Made by a program: the position numbers and the translations under genes
Assembly: GCA_023439545.1 (NCBI GenBank)
Contig: JAEXNT010000072.1
Span: 9,654 to 73,653, forward strand
Origin: Bacillota bacterium
Lineage (GTDB): Bacteria; Bacillota; Clostridia; Acetivibrionales; DTU013
Length of the DNA: 64,000 nucleotides
Direction of reading: 5' to 3'
Shown here: piece by piece, positions 44,901 through 51,814 of the stretch
Layout of the letters: each line of letters begins with the position of its first letter
Numbering within the stretch: position 1 is the first letter of the stretch
Notes under the pieces: model-generated
Told to the model about the DNA's origin: nothing
Database searches by the model: none
What the model saw: the letters and a program-made list of their open reading frames with translations, nothing else

Positions 44901-45052
44901 TCGCAGAGGTGTGAACCGATAAAGCCCGCACCACCGGTTACAAGGACGGTGCAGTCAGACAACCGACTGTCTGCCATCACTTCCGGCGTTTGCGGTATGA
45001 CAGTTGTCATCGCCTCACTTGCCGGCCCATTCTCCATCAACTCATCGTTCAT
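41996..45052 (-). CDS. Three-domain fusion: UDP-sugar epimerase + GT4 + GT4 glycosyltransferases
   Basis: This 1018-residue protein joins three enzymes. Residues 33-347 form an NAD-dependent SDR epimerase (TGGAGFIGSH at 39-48; active site YATAK at 184-188; resembles UDP-glucuronate 4-epimerases). Residues about 350-683 form a GT4 glycosyltransferase (PPDYGGIE near the start; acidic motif EPFGLIMIEAMACGTPVV). After a Gln/Lys-rich linker a second, related GT4 domain occupies about 716-1018 (EPFGLVMIEAMACGTPVL). The start ATG 45052 overlaps the ugd stop by four bases. It would epimerise the UDP-glucuronate made by that neighbour and transfer sugars, probably to spore-surface polymer. Confidence 0.88.
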   Translation of the reverse strand: MNDELMENGPASEAMTTVIPQTPEVMADSRLSDCTVLVTGGAGFIGSHLCEKLLRIGSRVICLDNFNDSYDHNIKKNNIQSALFDPRFSLIEGDILNQDLVEGIMKQYGISVVVHLAALAGVRSSIDTPLDYVDTDIKGTVTLLEAARKYGIKKFVFASSSSVYGTATTPFRESDTALSQVSPYATAKYSGEHYCRTYHLIYGIPVVCLRFFTVYGPRQRPDMAINKFTGEIEEGREINIYGNGTSSRDYTYVDDIIDGIVASIRLECGFEVINLGNSSAVGILDLVKIIENSLGKAAKICFIPDQKGDVPATFADIGKAAALLGFRPKIGLTEGVGRFVDWYEESIKPLKIVQITPDIYPVPPPDYGGIEIIVHEITEELVRRGHEVYLYAPTGSKTRARLIPYEHTTKGDSAKIAEFVRRTLPEGVDIIHDHTLSSAVGKAGLKVPVVCTIHGAIRNSVKYPVYVSRRAFEVIGDNRGFFVYNGLELEKYEFSGYKSDYLLYMSRVDKVKGIEIALDIADRTKRKLIIAGPVHDKAYYSDVVEPRIRDNPNIRYVGSAGGRFKQDLLKYAACLLFPTSWEEPFGLIMIEAMACGTPVVALSNGAVPEVLKRFPALICQNPNEMAELVSRGIFPAPEALRSYALSRFTSVNMAESYLEVYKNVLQKEKQQGIQVSQHNPAQSEVKHPEMKKSAPDTKHLRIVQVAPDAITVPPQDYGGIERVIYDLTEELVRQGHEVFLYAKQGSRTSAKLLPYPQQGGGVQAVAEFVSANLPESIDVIHDHTHASAMDKLGLNIPIVSTIHDSRKNTAGNPVYLCRKALHDVGCDKGFYAYNGITMADYEFSAEKQDYLLFIGLLYSHKGINYAMDVAEQTGKKLVIAGPIYKLDYYKEEIEPRLMNNPNFRYVGSVGGNVRQQLLKYAECILFPTVWEEPFGLVMIEAMACGTPVLAFGNGATPEVLSGFPDLICSDAEEMALKVLNPSYPDAATLRKYVEEHFSSGKMTERYLQIYSDVIKFRE

Positions 45053-46368
45053 TTCCTGCCAACTCCCTCGTAATAGAATCCAAAGCTCTTTACATAATCA
45101 GGGTCATACATATTACGGAGGTCCAGAAACACCGGTTTGTTTACCATAGCTTTCAGTCTGCCGAAGTCAAGGCCTGCGAATTCCTTCCATTCAGTTAACA
45201 GCATTATGCATTCGCTGCTGGAACAGGCTGAATAGGGGTCTCTGCAGAATTTTATCCTCACGTCGGGCCGTTCTTTTTTCAGGACCTTTATTGCCTTGGG
45301 GTCATAAACCGAAATATTGGCCTTGCCGGCCAATAACCGATCGAGGATAGAAAGTGCGGGAGATTCCCGGGTATCATCGGTCCCGGGCTTGAACGTAAGT
45401 CCCAGCAAGGTTATTCTTTTGCCTTCGAACCCCCCCAGTATTTTTTCAGCCTTTTGTACCATTCTTTCCTTCTGCTGTTCATTTACCTTGATTACACTAT
45501 TCAGCAAATGCGGTTCGTAGCTGTATTCTCTGCTGATTCCGACCAAAGCGCGCAGATCCTTTGGGAAGCAGCTGCCCCCGAAGCCCGGTCCGGCGTTCAG
45601 ATATTGTGTGCCTATCCTTTTATCCAGTCCTATGCCGTGGGCTACGGAACCTACATCTATATTGCACGCCTCGCATATATTTGCGATCTCGTTTATAAAG
45701 CTTATTTTCGTGGCGAGGAACGCATTTGCAACATATTTTATCATCTCTGCCTCTTCGAGCCTGGTGACCAGTATCGGTATATTTCCGGAGACCTGTTCGC
45801 GATATATTTCCCTGAGGATATCCTCTGCCCTCCGGCTTTCGGCGCCTATTACGATCCTATCCGGATTTATGAAATTCTCAATGGCGGAACCCTCCTTTAA
45901 AAACTCGGGGTTTGAGGCTATATCGAATTCTATGGAAAGTCCTCTTTCATGAAGGATTTGGGAGATCACTCCGTACATTTTTCTTCCTGTACCCACAGGA
46001 ACCGTACTTTTGTTGACAATCAGCTTATAGGAGGACATATTGCATGCGATATCCCGCACAACATCGAAAACGTGACTGGTATCGCAGGTGTTGTCCGGTA
46101 AAGTAGGTGTGTTTACTGTGATAAAAATAGCGTCGGAATGTTCTACGGCAGCTTTCATATCTGAAGTGAAACGTAGCCTGTTTTGTTTACAGGAACTATG
46201 GTCTATCAGGCTTTCAAGACACGGTTCATAGAGCGGCAGGATCCCTTTTCTGAGATTTGCTACCTTTGCCTCGTCCTGATCGCAGCACAGTACGTTCATC
46301 CCCATAGAAGCCAGGCAAGCGCCTGTTACAAGCCCGACGTAACCTGTACCGACAATTGAAACATTCAT
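45049..46368 (-). CDS. ugd: UDP-glucose 6-dehydrogenase
   Basis: The 439-residue enzyme oxidises UDP-glucose to UDP-glucuronate with NAD. It has the N-terminal Rossmann site VSIVGTGYVGLVTG (3-16), NKSTVPVGTG (about 122-131), the substrate Lys in EEAEMIKYVANAFLATK (around 204-220) and the catalytic Cys in GFGGSCFPKD (about 258-267). Start ATG 46368 is chosen from the TTGGGGGGTC site; a longer in-frame start at 46407 lies inside the neighbour. It overlaps both neighbours by four bases, indicating tight translational coupling and a shared glycan pathway. Confidence 0.93.
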   Translation of the reverse strand: MNVSIVGTGYVGLVTGACLASMGMNVLCCDQDEAKVANLRKGILPLYEPCLESLIDHSSCKQNRLRFTSDMKAAVEHSDAIFITVNTPTLPDNTCDTSHVFDVVRDIACNMSSYKLIVNKSTVPVGTGRKMYGVISQILHERGLSIEFDIASNPEFLKEGSAIENFINPDRIVIGAESRRAEDILREIYREQVSGNIPILVTRLEEAEMIKYVANAFLATKISFINEIANICEACNIDVGSVAHGIGLDKRIGTQYLNAGPGFGGSCFPKDLRALVGISREYSYEPHLLNSVIKVNEQQKERMVQKAEKILGGFEGKRITLLGLTFKPGTDDTRESPALSILDRLLAGKANISVYDPKAIKVLKKERPDVRIKFCRDPYSACSSSECIMLLTEWKEFAGLDFGRLKAMVNKPVFLDLRNMYDPDYVKSFGFYYEGVGRK

Positions 46369-47495
46369 TGTTGACCCCCCAAAACTTCTGCGGCGACCCT
46401 TTCCCAATTAAACCTTTCTTCAGCCAGTTTTCTGCCGGCAATGCCCATTTTACGTACGGATACGGGGTCATCGAGGAGTTTTGTTATCGAAGAGGCGAAT
46501 GCCAGCGGGTCGTTGTATTCATTTATAACGATACCGTTTCCGTAGCCTTCGACGACCTCTGCATTACCTCCCCTGTTTGTAGTGATGATGGGCAGGCCGG
46601 CGGCCATAGCTTCGTAATGTACCCTGGCCAGGGGTTCGTTCCATTGGGATGCGCAGACGAAAATATCTCCTATATTGTAAAGGGACGGAATCTCGGAAGG
46701 AGGGACGAATCCTGTTAAAATCACCGGGCCGGGAAGATGCTTTGCCGCCGCCTGCATCGAATTGGCATAATCGTCCGTTTCATTATTTCCGTACCATTTA
46801 CTACCCACGATTACCAGAGCAACGTCCTTTCGGACGCTCATAATTTTGTCCATGGCTTTCAGCAGGATATGAACGCCTTTTTTAACGCTCAGTCTGCCTA
46901 CGTAAAGTACCGTTTTATAATCCTGAAGGCCGTATTTAAGCTGCATTTCCCGCTTTATTGCCTCACCTTCGGGAGACCAGGGGACATGGTATTTAGCCGG
47001 ATCAGCGCCGGAGTAAACAACATGGAGCTTACCTTCGGCTTCGGGTACGCGTTTTTTAACGGTATCGGCTATATAAAGGCTTACCGTATTTATGAATTCC
47101 GCTTTTTGTACACAGCGGAGGGCAGCCTCGTCGGGTATCTTTTCCGGGTGGAACATCTCGTTATGAAGGCTCAGGCTGAACTTCATTTTTGGAAATTTAT
47201 CAGAAAGCGCCAGCATAATGCGTGGTCGATTGAATACATGGATCAGATCAAAACCGGGCTCTAAAGCTGTTTTCAAATTGTTTACATAAACGGTATCGGT
47301 TTTGCCGGGTACCCTTATGTATTTTACATTATCTATTGTTTCGGCATTGGGCAGACCCGGATACTGGACACCGTAGACCGTTATATCGTGTTTGCCGGCA
47401 AGCCAGGGTACTATCCCGCTGATATATAGCTGAATGGCGCCGCCTGCGACAGGCGGTACCGGAAGTTTTTCAGTGCATATGAAGGCAATTTTCAA
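46365..47495 (-). CDS. CotSA-like spore-coat glycosyltransferase (GT4)
   Basis: The 376-residue protein starts MKIAFICTEKLPVPPVAGGAIQLYI, a near-signature opening of CotSA-type proteins, and has the GT4 C-terminal part (YVGRLSVKKGVHILLKAM; EPLARVHYEAMAAGLPII). TTG 47495 is chosen since AAAGGAG lies 8 bases before it; GTG 47504 overlaps that site. CotSA of Bacillus subtilis is a spore-coat protein encoded with CotS; here two CotS-like genes are directly upstream on the same strand. It probably adds sugars to coat or exosporium components in the mother cell. Confidence 0.88.
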   Translation of the reverse strand: MKIAFICTEKLPVPPVAGGAIQLYISGIVPWLAGKHDITVYGVQYPGLPNAETIDNVKYIRVPGKTDTVYVNNLKTALEPGFDLIHVFNRPRIMLALSDKFPKMKFSLSLHNEMFHPEKIPDEAALRCVQKAEFINTVSLYIADTVKKRVPEAEGKLHVVYSGADPAKYHVPWSPEGEAIKREMQLKYGLQDYKTVLYVGRLSVKKGVHILLKAMDKIMSVRKDVALVIVGSKWYGNNETDDYANSMQAAAKHLPGPVILTGFVPPSEIPSLYNIGDIFVCASQWNEPLARVHYEAMAAGLPIITTNRGGNAEVVEGYGNGIVINEYNDPLAFASSITKLLDDPVSVRKMGIAGRKLAEERFNWERVAAEVLGGQQ

Positions 47496-47500
47496 TATGT

Positions 47501-48532
47501 TCACTCCTTTTTGAGCAAGGTTTTTAAAAGCGCCTCCCCGGCTTCTTCAAGCTTTGCAGTTCTATCGATTTCGGAAGCTTTGAGTGCTTTTCCGTTCAGA
47601 TACAGGTTTTTGGTCAGGCCGTAAAAACGGTGCGGAAACATAAGATCTATATAAAGGATTTCTTTTTCATCGTCGGACAGTGGATTTTTTTCAGTATACC
47701 ATTGCAGTATCTCGCTTATGGTTTCGGCAGACCAGTTTCCCGTATTATCGGCGATCTTGCCTATTATCTTTCTGAGGTCTCTTGCCGGCAGGTCGAATGT
47801 CACACTGTCCAGATCCAGTACATATGTCCCGTCACTGGCTGCGAGGACATTGCCCGTGCCGAAGTCCTGGTGACACAGTACTACGGATTTTGAGCCTTTT
47901 TCCGTAAGCTTTGAGTACTTCGAGGCCTCGAGTCTTACGATGGTTCTGTCAGCTATTCCTATAATGGAGTCTACACAGCCGGAATAAGCGCGGTGTGCCG
48001 GGCTGGCGCCGTTATTCAGTGCGCTTTTCTTCCAATCGGTCAGTTTATTTTTGATTGAACGATATTGTTCGGGCCATTTACCAAGCTTGGTTGATACCCT
48101 GGCTTGTTCTTCGGGGAAAAAGCCCCTCGAAGCCGCATGAAACGCTGCAAGCCCCTGGATCGCTTGTTTCAGCTGCGATGGCACTCCGAAGTTGAGATCG
48201 TTTCCATTTATCCATTCATAAAGCACGAATAGCTGTTCATCGTATTCAGTGATGGGCTTTCCGGATCTGTTCAGGATGACTTCGGGTACTTTTCCTCCGG
48301 AACTCCGGACATATATCTGTGCATTGACGGAAAATACAGCCTTATCCATAGTCTGCTTAAGCCTCTTCAAACAAAGCTGTTTCCCGTTCGCGGAAAGTTT
48401 CCAAACTGTTTTGATACTCCCGCCTTGCACCATGGTCAAGCTTTTGGAGGTGATCCCATACTCCTTTAAAACGTTCAGAGCCAGGCTATCGGTAGTTTTT
48501 GCGTCCAATACCTTATCATTGATGTTTGTCAA
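47501..48532 (-). CDS. CotS-family spore-coat protein (kinase-like fold)
   Basis: The 343-residue protein has the aminoglycoside-phosphotransferase-like fold of the CotS/YutH family: a GGSIKTVWKL nucleotide-loop equivalent, FHAASRGF, the catalytic-loop equivalent LCHQDFGTGNVL and LDLDSVTFDLPARDL. CotS proteins sit in the spore coat; whether they phosphorylate is unknown. TTG 48532 is preferred (AAAGGA 9 bases upstream); a longer frame to 48607 would overlap the upstream gene. It ends just before the CotSA-like gene. Confidence 0.87.
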   Translation of the reverse strand: MTNINDKVLDAKTTDSLALNVLKEYGITSKSLTMVQGGSIKTVWKLSANGKQLCLKRLKQTMDKAVFSVNAQIYVRSSGGKVPEVILNRSGKPITEYDEQLFVLYEWINGNDLNFGVPSQLKQAIQGLAAFHAASRGFFPEEQARVSTKLGKWPEQYRSIKNKLTDWKKSALNNGASPAHRAYSGCVDSIIGIADRTIVRLEASKYSKLTEKGSKSVVLCHQDFGTGNVLAASDGTYVLDLDSVTFDLPARDLRKIIGKIADNTGNWSAETISEILQWYTEKNPLSDDEKEILYIDLMFPHRFYGLTKNLYLNGKALKASEIDRTAKLEEAGEALLKTLLKKE

Positions 48533-48560
48533 AATACTCAGTCCTTTCAGCCGGCGCCGG

Positions 48561-49700
48561 TCATACGGGGATGACTGATTTAAAATCTTCCAGTACAGGC
48601 ATTGCACTTTTTTCGAATCCGGTCATTTCATTTATCCTCTCCAGGTATTTTTCGTTCGACCAGTCTTGATCCCGCTTGTAGACAAACTTGTTAACTGCGC
48701 CGAAGTACAGATGAGGGAAAAGAAGGTCCAGCCTTACGACTTCCCATTGTGAAGCGGTAAGAGGGTTTTCCGCCTGATACTGTCTAAGGATGCGGCTGGT
48801 CGTCTTTGTATCCCATTTGCCCATTTTTTTCATTACCTTATTCAGCAATTTACGTATATCTCTTGCTGCTATGTCGACTGTAATTGAATCGGTATCCAGA
48901 ACAAACAGCCTTCCATTCGGGGTCAGGATCAGGTTCCCGGCGGCATAATCCTGATGGCACAGGCAGCCAGCCATTTCGGCTTCCTGTGTCCAGTCTGAAT
49001 ATTCACGCCCCCTGAGGCCATCTATTGCCTTTCGGGCCCGTTCGAAAAATCCGGGGAAGCTATCGACCACTGCGTTGCCTATGGCATCGCGCGTCTTTTT
49101 CATACATTCGTTTTCATAATATGATTTGATGTCTGTCAATTGTTCTGTGTAATCTTCGATCCATAGGCCGAGGTGATACTTGGGCTTTGTGACGGGAGAA
49201 GGATGAAAGCCTCTGGATGCCCTATGGAACCTGCCCAGAGAGCGTGCGACAAGAGCCAGCTCTTCTGCCGAGTCGTAATTGGGATTCCTTCCGTCGATCG
49301 CGTCCGTAAGAACATAACATACTTCTTCAATGCAGACATATTCCTTTCCGTCCTTTGTCAGGTTAACCCCGGGAAGATCGATCCCGTTGGCAATCAGATG
49401 CCTGACTGCATCAAGTATGAACTGCAGGGTCTGCTCGGAATTGGAAATTTTTTTGAGTATCTTCACACCTTTATTTGTCGTGATCCACCATACTCCTTTT
49501 TTGCCTTTGTAGGATTCGCCCCTGATATCTGAAATTTTTAATGGATAATGCCCCAACACACTCTCCAGCGGTTCCTGCGCGGCAGAAGGCATAGCGCTCA
49601 TCTCTTTCTTCCCCCATTCATCTGTGGTATCCCGAAACTCTTCGTGATACGGTATCAGGGGGAGATGCTCCCCCTGAACAGCCTGCTTATGTTTATTCAT
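48561..49700 (-). CDS. CotS-family spore-coat protein, second copy
   Basis: The protein is up to 379 residues and related to the following CotS copy: FHRASRGFHPS, CLCHQDYAAGNLIL and LDTDSITVDIAARDIRKLLNKV. The start is uncertain: ATG 49700 overlaps the upstream stop by eight bases (coupling), while ATG 49601 has a GGGGG site 9 bases upstream and gives a length closer to the paralogue. Two adjacent, divergent CotS paralogues suggest an old tandem duplication. Confidence 0.87.
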   Translation of the reverse strand: MNKHKQAVQGEHLPLIPYHEEFRDTTDEWGKKEMSAMPSAAQEPLESVLGHYPLKISDIRGESYKGKKGVWWITTNKGVKILKKISNSEQTLQFILDAVRHLIANGIDLPGVNLTKDGKEYVCIEEVCYVLTDAIDGRNPNYDSAEELALVARSLGRFHRASRGFHPSPVTKPKYHLGLWIEDYTEQLTDIKSYYENECMKKTRDAIGNAVVDSFPGFFERARKAIDGLRGREYSDWTQEAEMAGCLCHQDYAAGNLILTPNGRLFVLDTDSITVDIAARDIRKLLNKVMKKMGKWDTKTTSRILRQYQAENPLTASQWEVVRLDLLFPHLYFGAVNKFVYKRDQDWSNEKYLERINEMTGFEKSAMPVLEDFKSVIPV

Positions 49701-49926
49701 CGAGGTTGATTTCTACATTGGGGTTTTCCCATGCTACTTTGAAAGTCAACGAGCCGCCTGCTTCATCATCGTCGTACTTGATCTTGTAATCAAGATCCAG
49801 GTCCGCGGGAAGGGTAACTGATTTGCCTTCAACTATAAGCCTGCCTGCAAACAGATCGGGTATAACCTTTTTAATGTACTCGCCAAATTCTGCCCTTGAG
49901 CCGATATTTGATTCCTGATACTTCAT
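49693..49926 (-). CDS. Amphi-Trp-domain small protein
   Basis: The 77-residue protein shows the short domain pattern: N-terminal SRAEFGEYIKKVIPDLFAGRL helix, a GKSVTLP turn, then the acidic strands DLDLDYKIKYDDDEAGGSLTF ending KVAWENP with the Trp. These proteins are small and of unknown function; some accompany surface-polymer genes. ATG 49926 follows AAGGAG. It is the first gene of the minus-strand cotS operon, with 170 bases of upstream DNA before the divergent lplA gene that should contain the promoter. Confidence 0.65.
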   Translation of the reverse strand: MKYQESNIGSRAEFGEYIKKVIPDLFAGRLIVEGKSVTLPADLDLDYKIKYDDDEAGGSLTFKVAWENPNVEINLDE

Positions 49927-50096
49927 GCATTTACACTCCTTAAATAATTAGTTCTTTTACATAATATTTGTTAACGATGCTTTATGTTACATATGACAGA
50001 TAAAAAGGTTGCCGGTACTTTATTTACAGCAATCTTTACAGATTGAAATACGAGGGCGGGAACAGGTATAATAAAGTAATTCGGAGGCTTCTTCAA

Positions 50097-51119
50097 ATGA
50101 ACGGTGCGCGAATCATACATACGAGTACGAAGGATCCCTGGTGGAACCTGGCGGTCGAGGAATTTCTGCTGACGCGGGTAGAACCGGGGCAATGCATATT
50201 ATATCTGTGGCAGAACCGAAATACGGTCGTTATAGGCCGGAACCAGAATCCGTGGCGGGAGTGCAGATCCGAACTGCTGGAAAGCGAAGGCGGGAAACTT
50301 GCCAGGAGGCTTTCCGGAGGCGGCGCCGTTTTCCATGACGACGGTAATCTGAACTTCACTTTTGTTGCCGGAAGGGAAGTATACGATCTTGACAGGCAGA
50401 TGGAAACGATCCTGAGAGCTGTCGGCAGTCTCGGGATAAATGCCATGAAAAGCGGCAGGAACGACCTGACTGCCGATGGCCGCAAGTTTTCAGGCAATGC
50501 TTTCTATATAAGGGGGAACAGCGCGTATCATCATGGGACCATATTGGTTTCCGCCGATTTTGATAAAATGGCCAGGTATTTGCAGGTCTCCGAGGATAAA
50601 ATGCGTTCCAAGGGAATAAAATCGGTACAGTCCAGGGTCGTGAACCTGACAGAGTTCATGCCGCGGCTTACGGTAACGGAAGTTGCGCAGGCAATGACGG
50701 ATTCCTTCCGGACATTGTACGGCTGCAATGCCGCCGCAGAATATTGCATAACCGACAGGAAGGAAGACAGGGAGGCCGTGGAAAGGTTGTATTCCAAGTA
50801 TTCGTCGTGGGCCTGGCGCTACGGCGAGACGACCGATTTCGACGTCGCGCTTCAAAACAGGTTCGCCTGGGGCGGGGTCGAGATCGGATTGAAGATCGAG
50901 AACGGCGTGGTAAGTAGTGCAAAGTTTTTTTCGGACGCAATGGAAGAAGCATATATAGCCGCGCTGCCGGACGTTTTGGCAGGCTGCCCGTATGATTCGA
51001 AGGAGCTTTCAAAGCGCCTGGCGGCTCCCGCCATATCAACGGCCGACTGTATCTCCGCAGATAATTGCAGACAGATGGCGCTGGATCTCTCCGAATGGCT
51101 CGGCAGCAGGAGCTTGTGA
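50097..51119 (+). CDS. lplA: Lipoate-protein ligase A
   Basis: The 340-residue enzyme attaches lipoate to carrier proteins. It has the RRLSGGGAVFHDDGNLNFTF motif (about 69-88), RNDLTADGRKFSGNAFY (about 121-137; Lys for lipoyl-AMP) and YHHGTILVS. A C-terminal accessory domain is present. ATG 50097 follows TCGGAGG. It lies just upstream of the glycine riboswitch-gcv operon, whose GcvH needs lipoylation, an obvious functional pair though separately transcribed. No lipoate synthase is seen, suggesting scavenging. Confidence 0.93.
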   Translation: MNGARIIHTSTKDPWWNLAVEEFLLTRVEPGQCILYLWQNRNTVVIGRNQNPWRECRSELLESEGGKLARRLSGGGAVFHDDGNLNFTFVAGREVYDLDRQMETILRAVGSLGINAMKSGRNDLTADGRKFSGNAFYIRGNSAYHHGTILVSADFDKMARYLQVSEDKMRSKGIKSVQSRVVNLTEFMPRLTVTEVAQAMTDSFRTLYGCNAAAEYCITDRKEDREAVERLYSKYSSWAWRYGETTDFDVALQNRFAWGGVEIGLKIENGVVSSAKFFSDAMEEAYIAALPDVLAGCPYDSKELSKRLAAPAISTADCISADNCRQMALDLSEWLGSRSL

Positions 51120-51137
51120 AACAGGGGTGAAGCAGGG

Positions 51138-51157
51138 GGGACGGTTCTTTTGTTTCA
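51138..51157. repeat. Dispersed 20-nt repeat, copy 2
   Basis: Identical to 661-680. Here it follows the lplA stop within 20 bases and is preceded by a run of six G. Confidence 0.6.
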
Positions 51158-51202
51158 TTTTTAGCGGAATATAGCGAGTCTGCTACAATTAAAGATAATC
51201 GC

Positions 51203-51225
51203 AAAGGCTCGATGCGTTTGTGATA
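51203..51225. repeat. Dispersed CTCGATGCG hairpin, short copy
   Basis: ATCGCAAAGG and CGTTTGTGAT can pair around CTCGATG. It shares loop and architecture with the hairpins at 3977-4138 and 51745-51776. Confidence 0.5.
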
Positions 51226-51261
51226 TTTGTAGTGGCAAAAAGGCAGGCAAAGTAATATAAT

Positions 51262-51398
51262 AAAAGGCGGTACAATTGTTAGAAGGCGAAACAACCAATA
51301 AAGGGCGGAACAACCAATAGTACGCGGAACAACTTAATAAAGGGCGGAACAACCAATAGTACGCAGAACAACCAATAGTACGCGGAACAACTAAATAA
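51262..51398. repeat. Tandem repeat of 19-20 bp, about seven units
   Basis: Units of the form (A/G)GGCGGAACAACCAATAGTA follow head to tail, with alternating ends AATAAAG and AATAGTACG; the first unit (51262-51282) is degenerate. The array stops a few bases before the glycine riboswitch. There are no unique spacers, so it is not a CRISPR array. Confidence 0.8.
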
Positions 51399-51404
51399 GG
51401 CCAG

Positions 51405-51620
51405 GATGATGGCTGCAGGAGAGTCCCATTGGTATGAAGGGAGCCGAAGAAGTAAATTGCGGGGGCGTCACCCCCGGTAACGAATCTTTCAGGCAAAAGG
51501 GCTGCAGACTGACTAAACTCTGAAAAGCTTGAGTATAGCACCGAAGGAGCAAGGTTACGGCCCGGATGACGATTGAAGTCCGGACGGACCGAATCTCTCA
51601 GGTTACGAAACAGAGAAAAT
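51405..51620 (+). promoter_or_regulatory. Tandem glycine riboswitch controlling the gcv operon
   Basis: Aptamer I (about 51411-51512) has GCAGGAGAGTCC, GCCGAAGAAGTAAA and CGAATCTTTCAGGCAAAAGG. Aptamer II (about 51517-51615) has CACCGAAGGAGCAA and CCGAATCTCTCAGGTTACG. The P1 closing strand of aptamer II (CTCTG at 51518-51522 with CAGAG at 51611-51615) shares bases with the terminator arm beginning at 51610, so glycine binding should prevent termination and switch gcv on. Confidence 0.93.
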
Positions 51621-51657
51621 GACGATTTATATTTGTCGTTTTTCTCTGTTTTTTTAT
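51610..51657 (+). terminator. Riboswitch-controlled terminator
   Basis: ACAGAGAAAATGACGA pairs with TGTCGTTTTTCTCTGT and a long T-run follows. It is mutually exclusive with aptamer II P1. Confidence 0.9.
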
Positions 51658-51661
51658 TTTT

Positions 51662-51776
51662 TATGGAACATAGCGAGTTGCTGCGCAGCATAATAATGTA
51701 GCTTATATGCTGACGCAATAAGCTTAGCGAAGTCTTGTTCAAAAATCAACTGCGCTCGATGCGCTGGTGATTTTAA
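51662..51776. repeat. Dispersed TGGAACATAGCG...CTCGATGCG element, long copy
   Basis: TGGAACATAGCG and AGTCTTGTTCAAAAATCAA match the copy at 3977-4010, but here about 55 bases with their own palindromes (GCTGCGCAGC, AGCTTA..TAAGCT) separate them. It ends in the hairpin AAAATCA...GCGCTCGATGCGC...TGATTTT. It sits between the riboswitch terminator and gcvT, so it is part of the gcv leader. Confidence 0.6.
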
Positions 51777-51814
51777 AAATCTAGCACATATTATTGACAG
51801 GAGGGATCCGGACA

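Noticed and set aside
51262..51398. CRISPR-like short repeats
   Set aside because: Units are contiguous with no unique spacers, and no cas gene is present.
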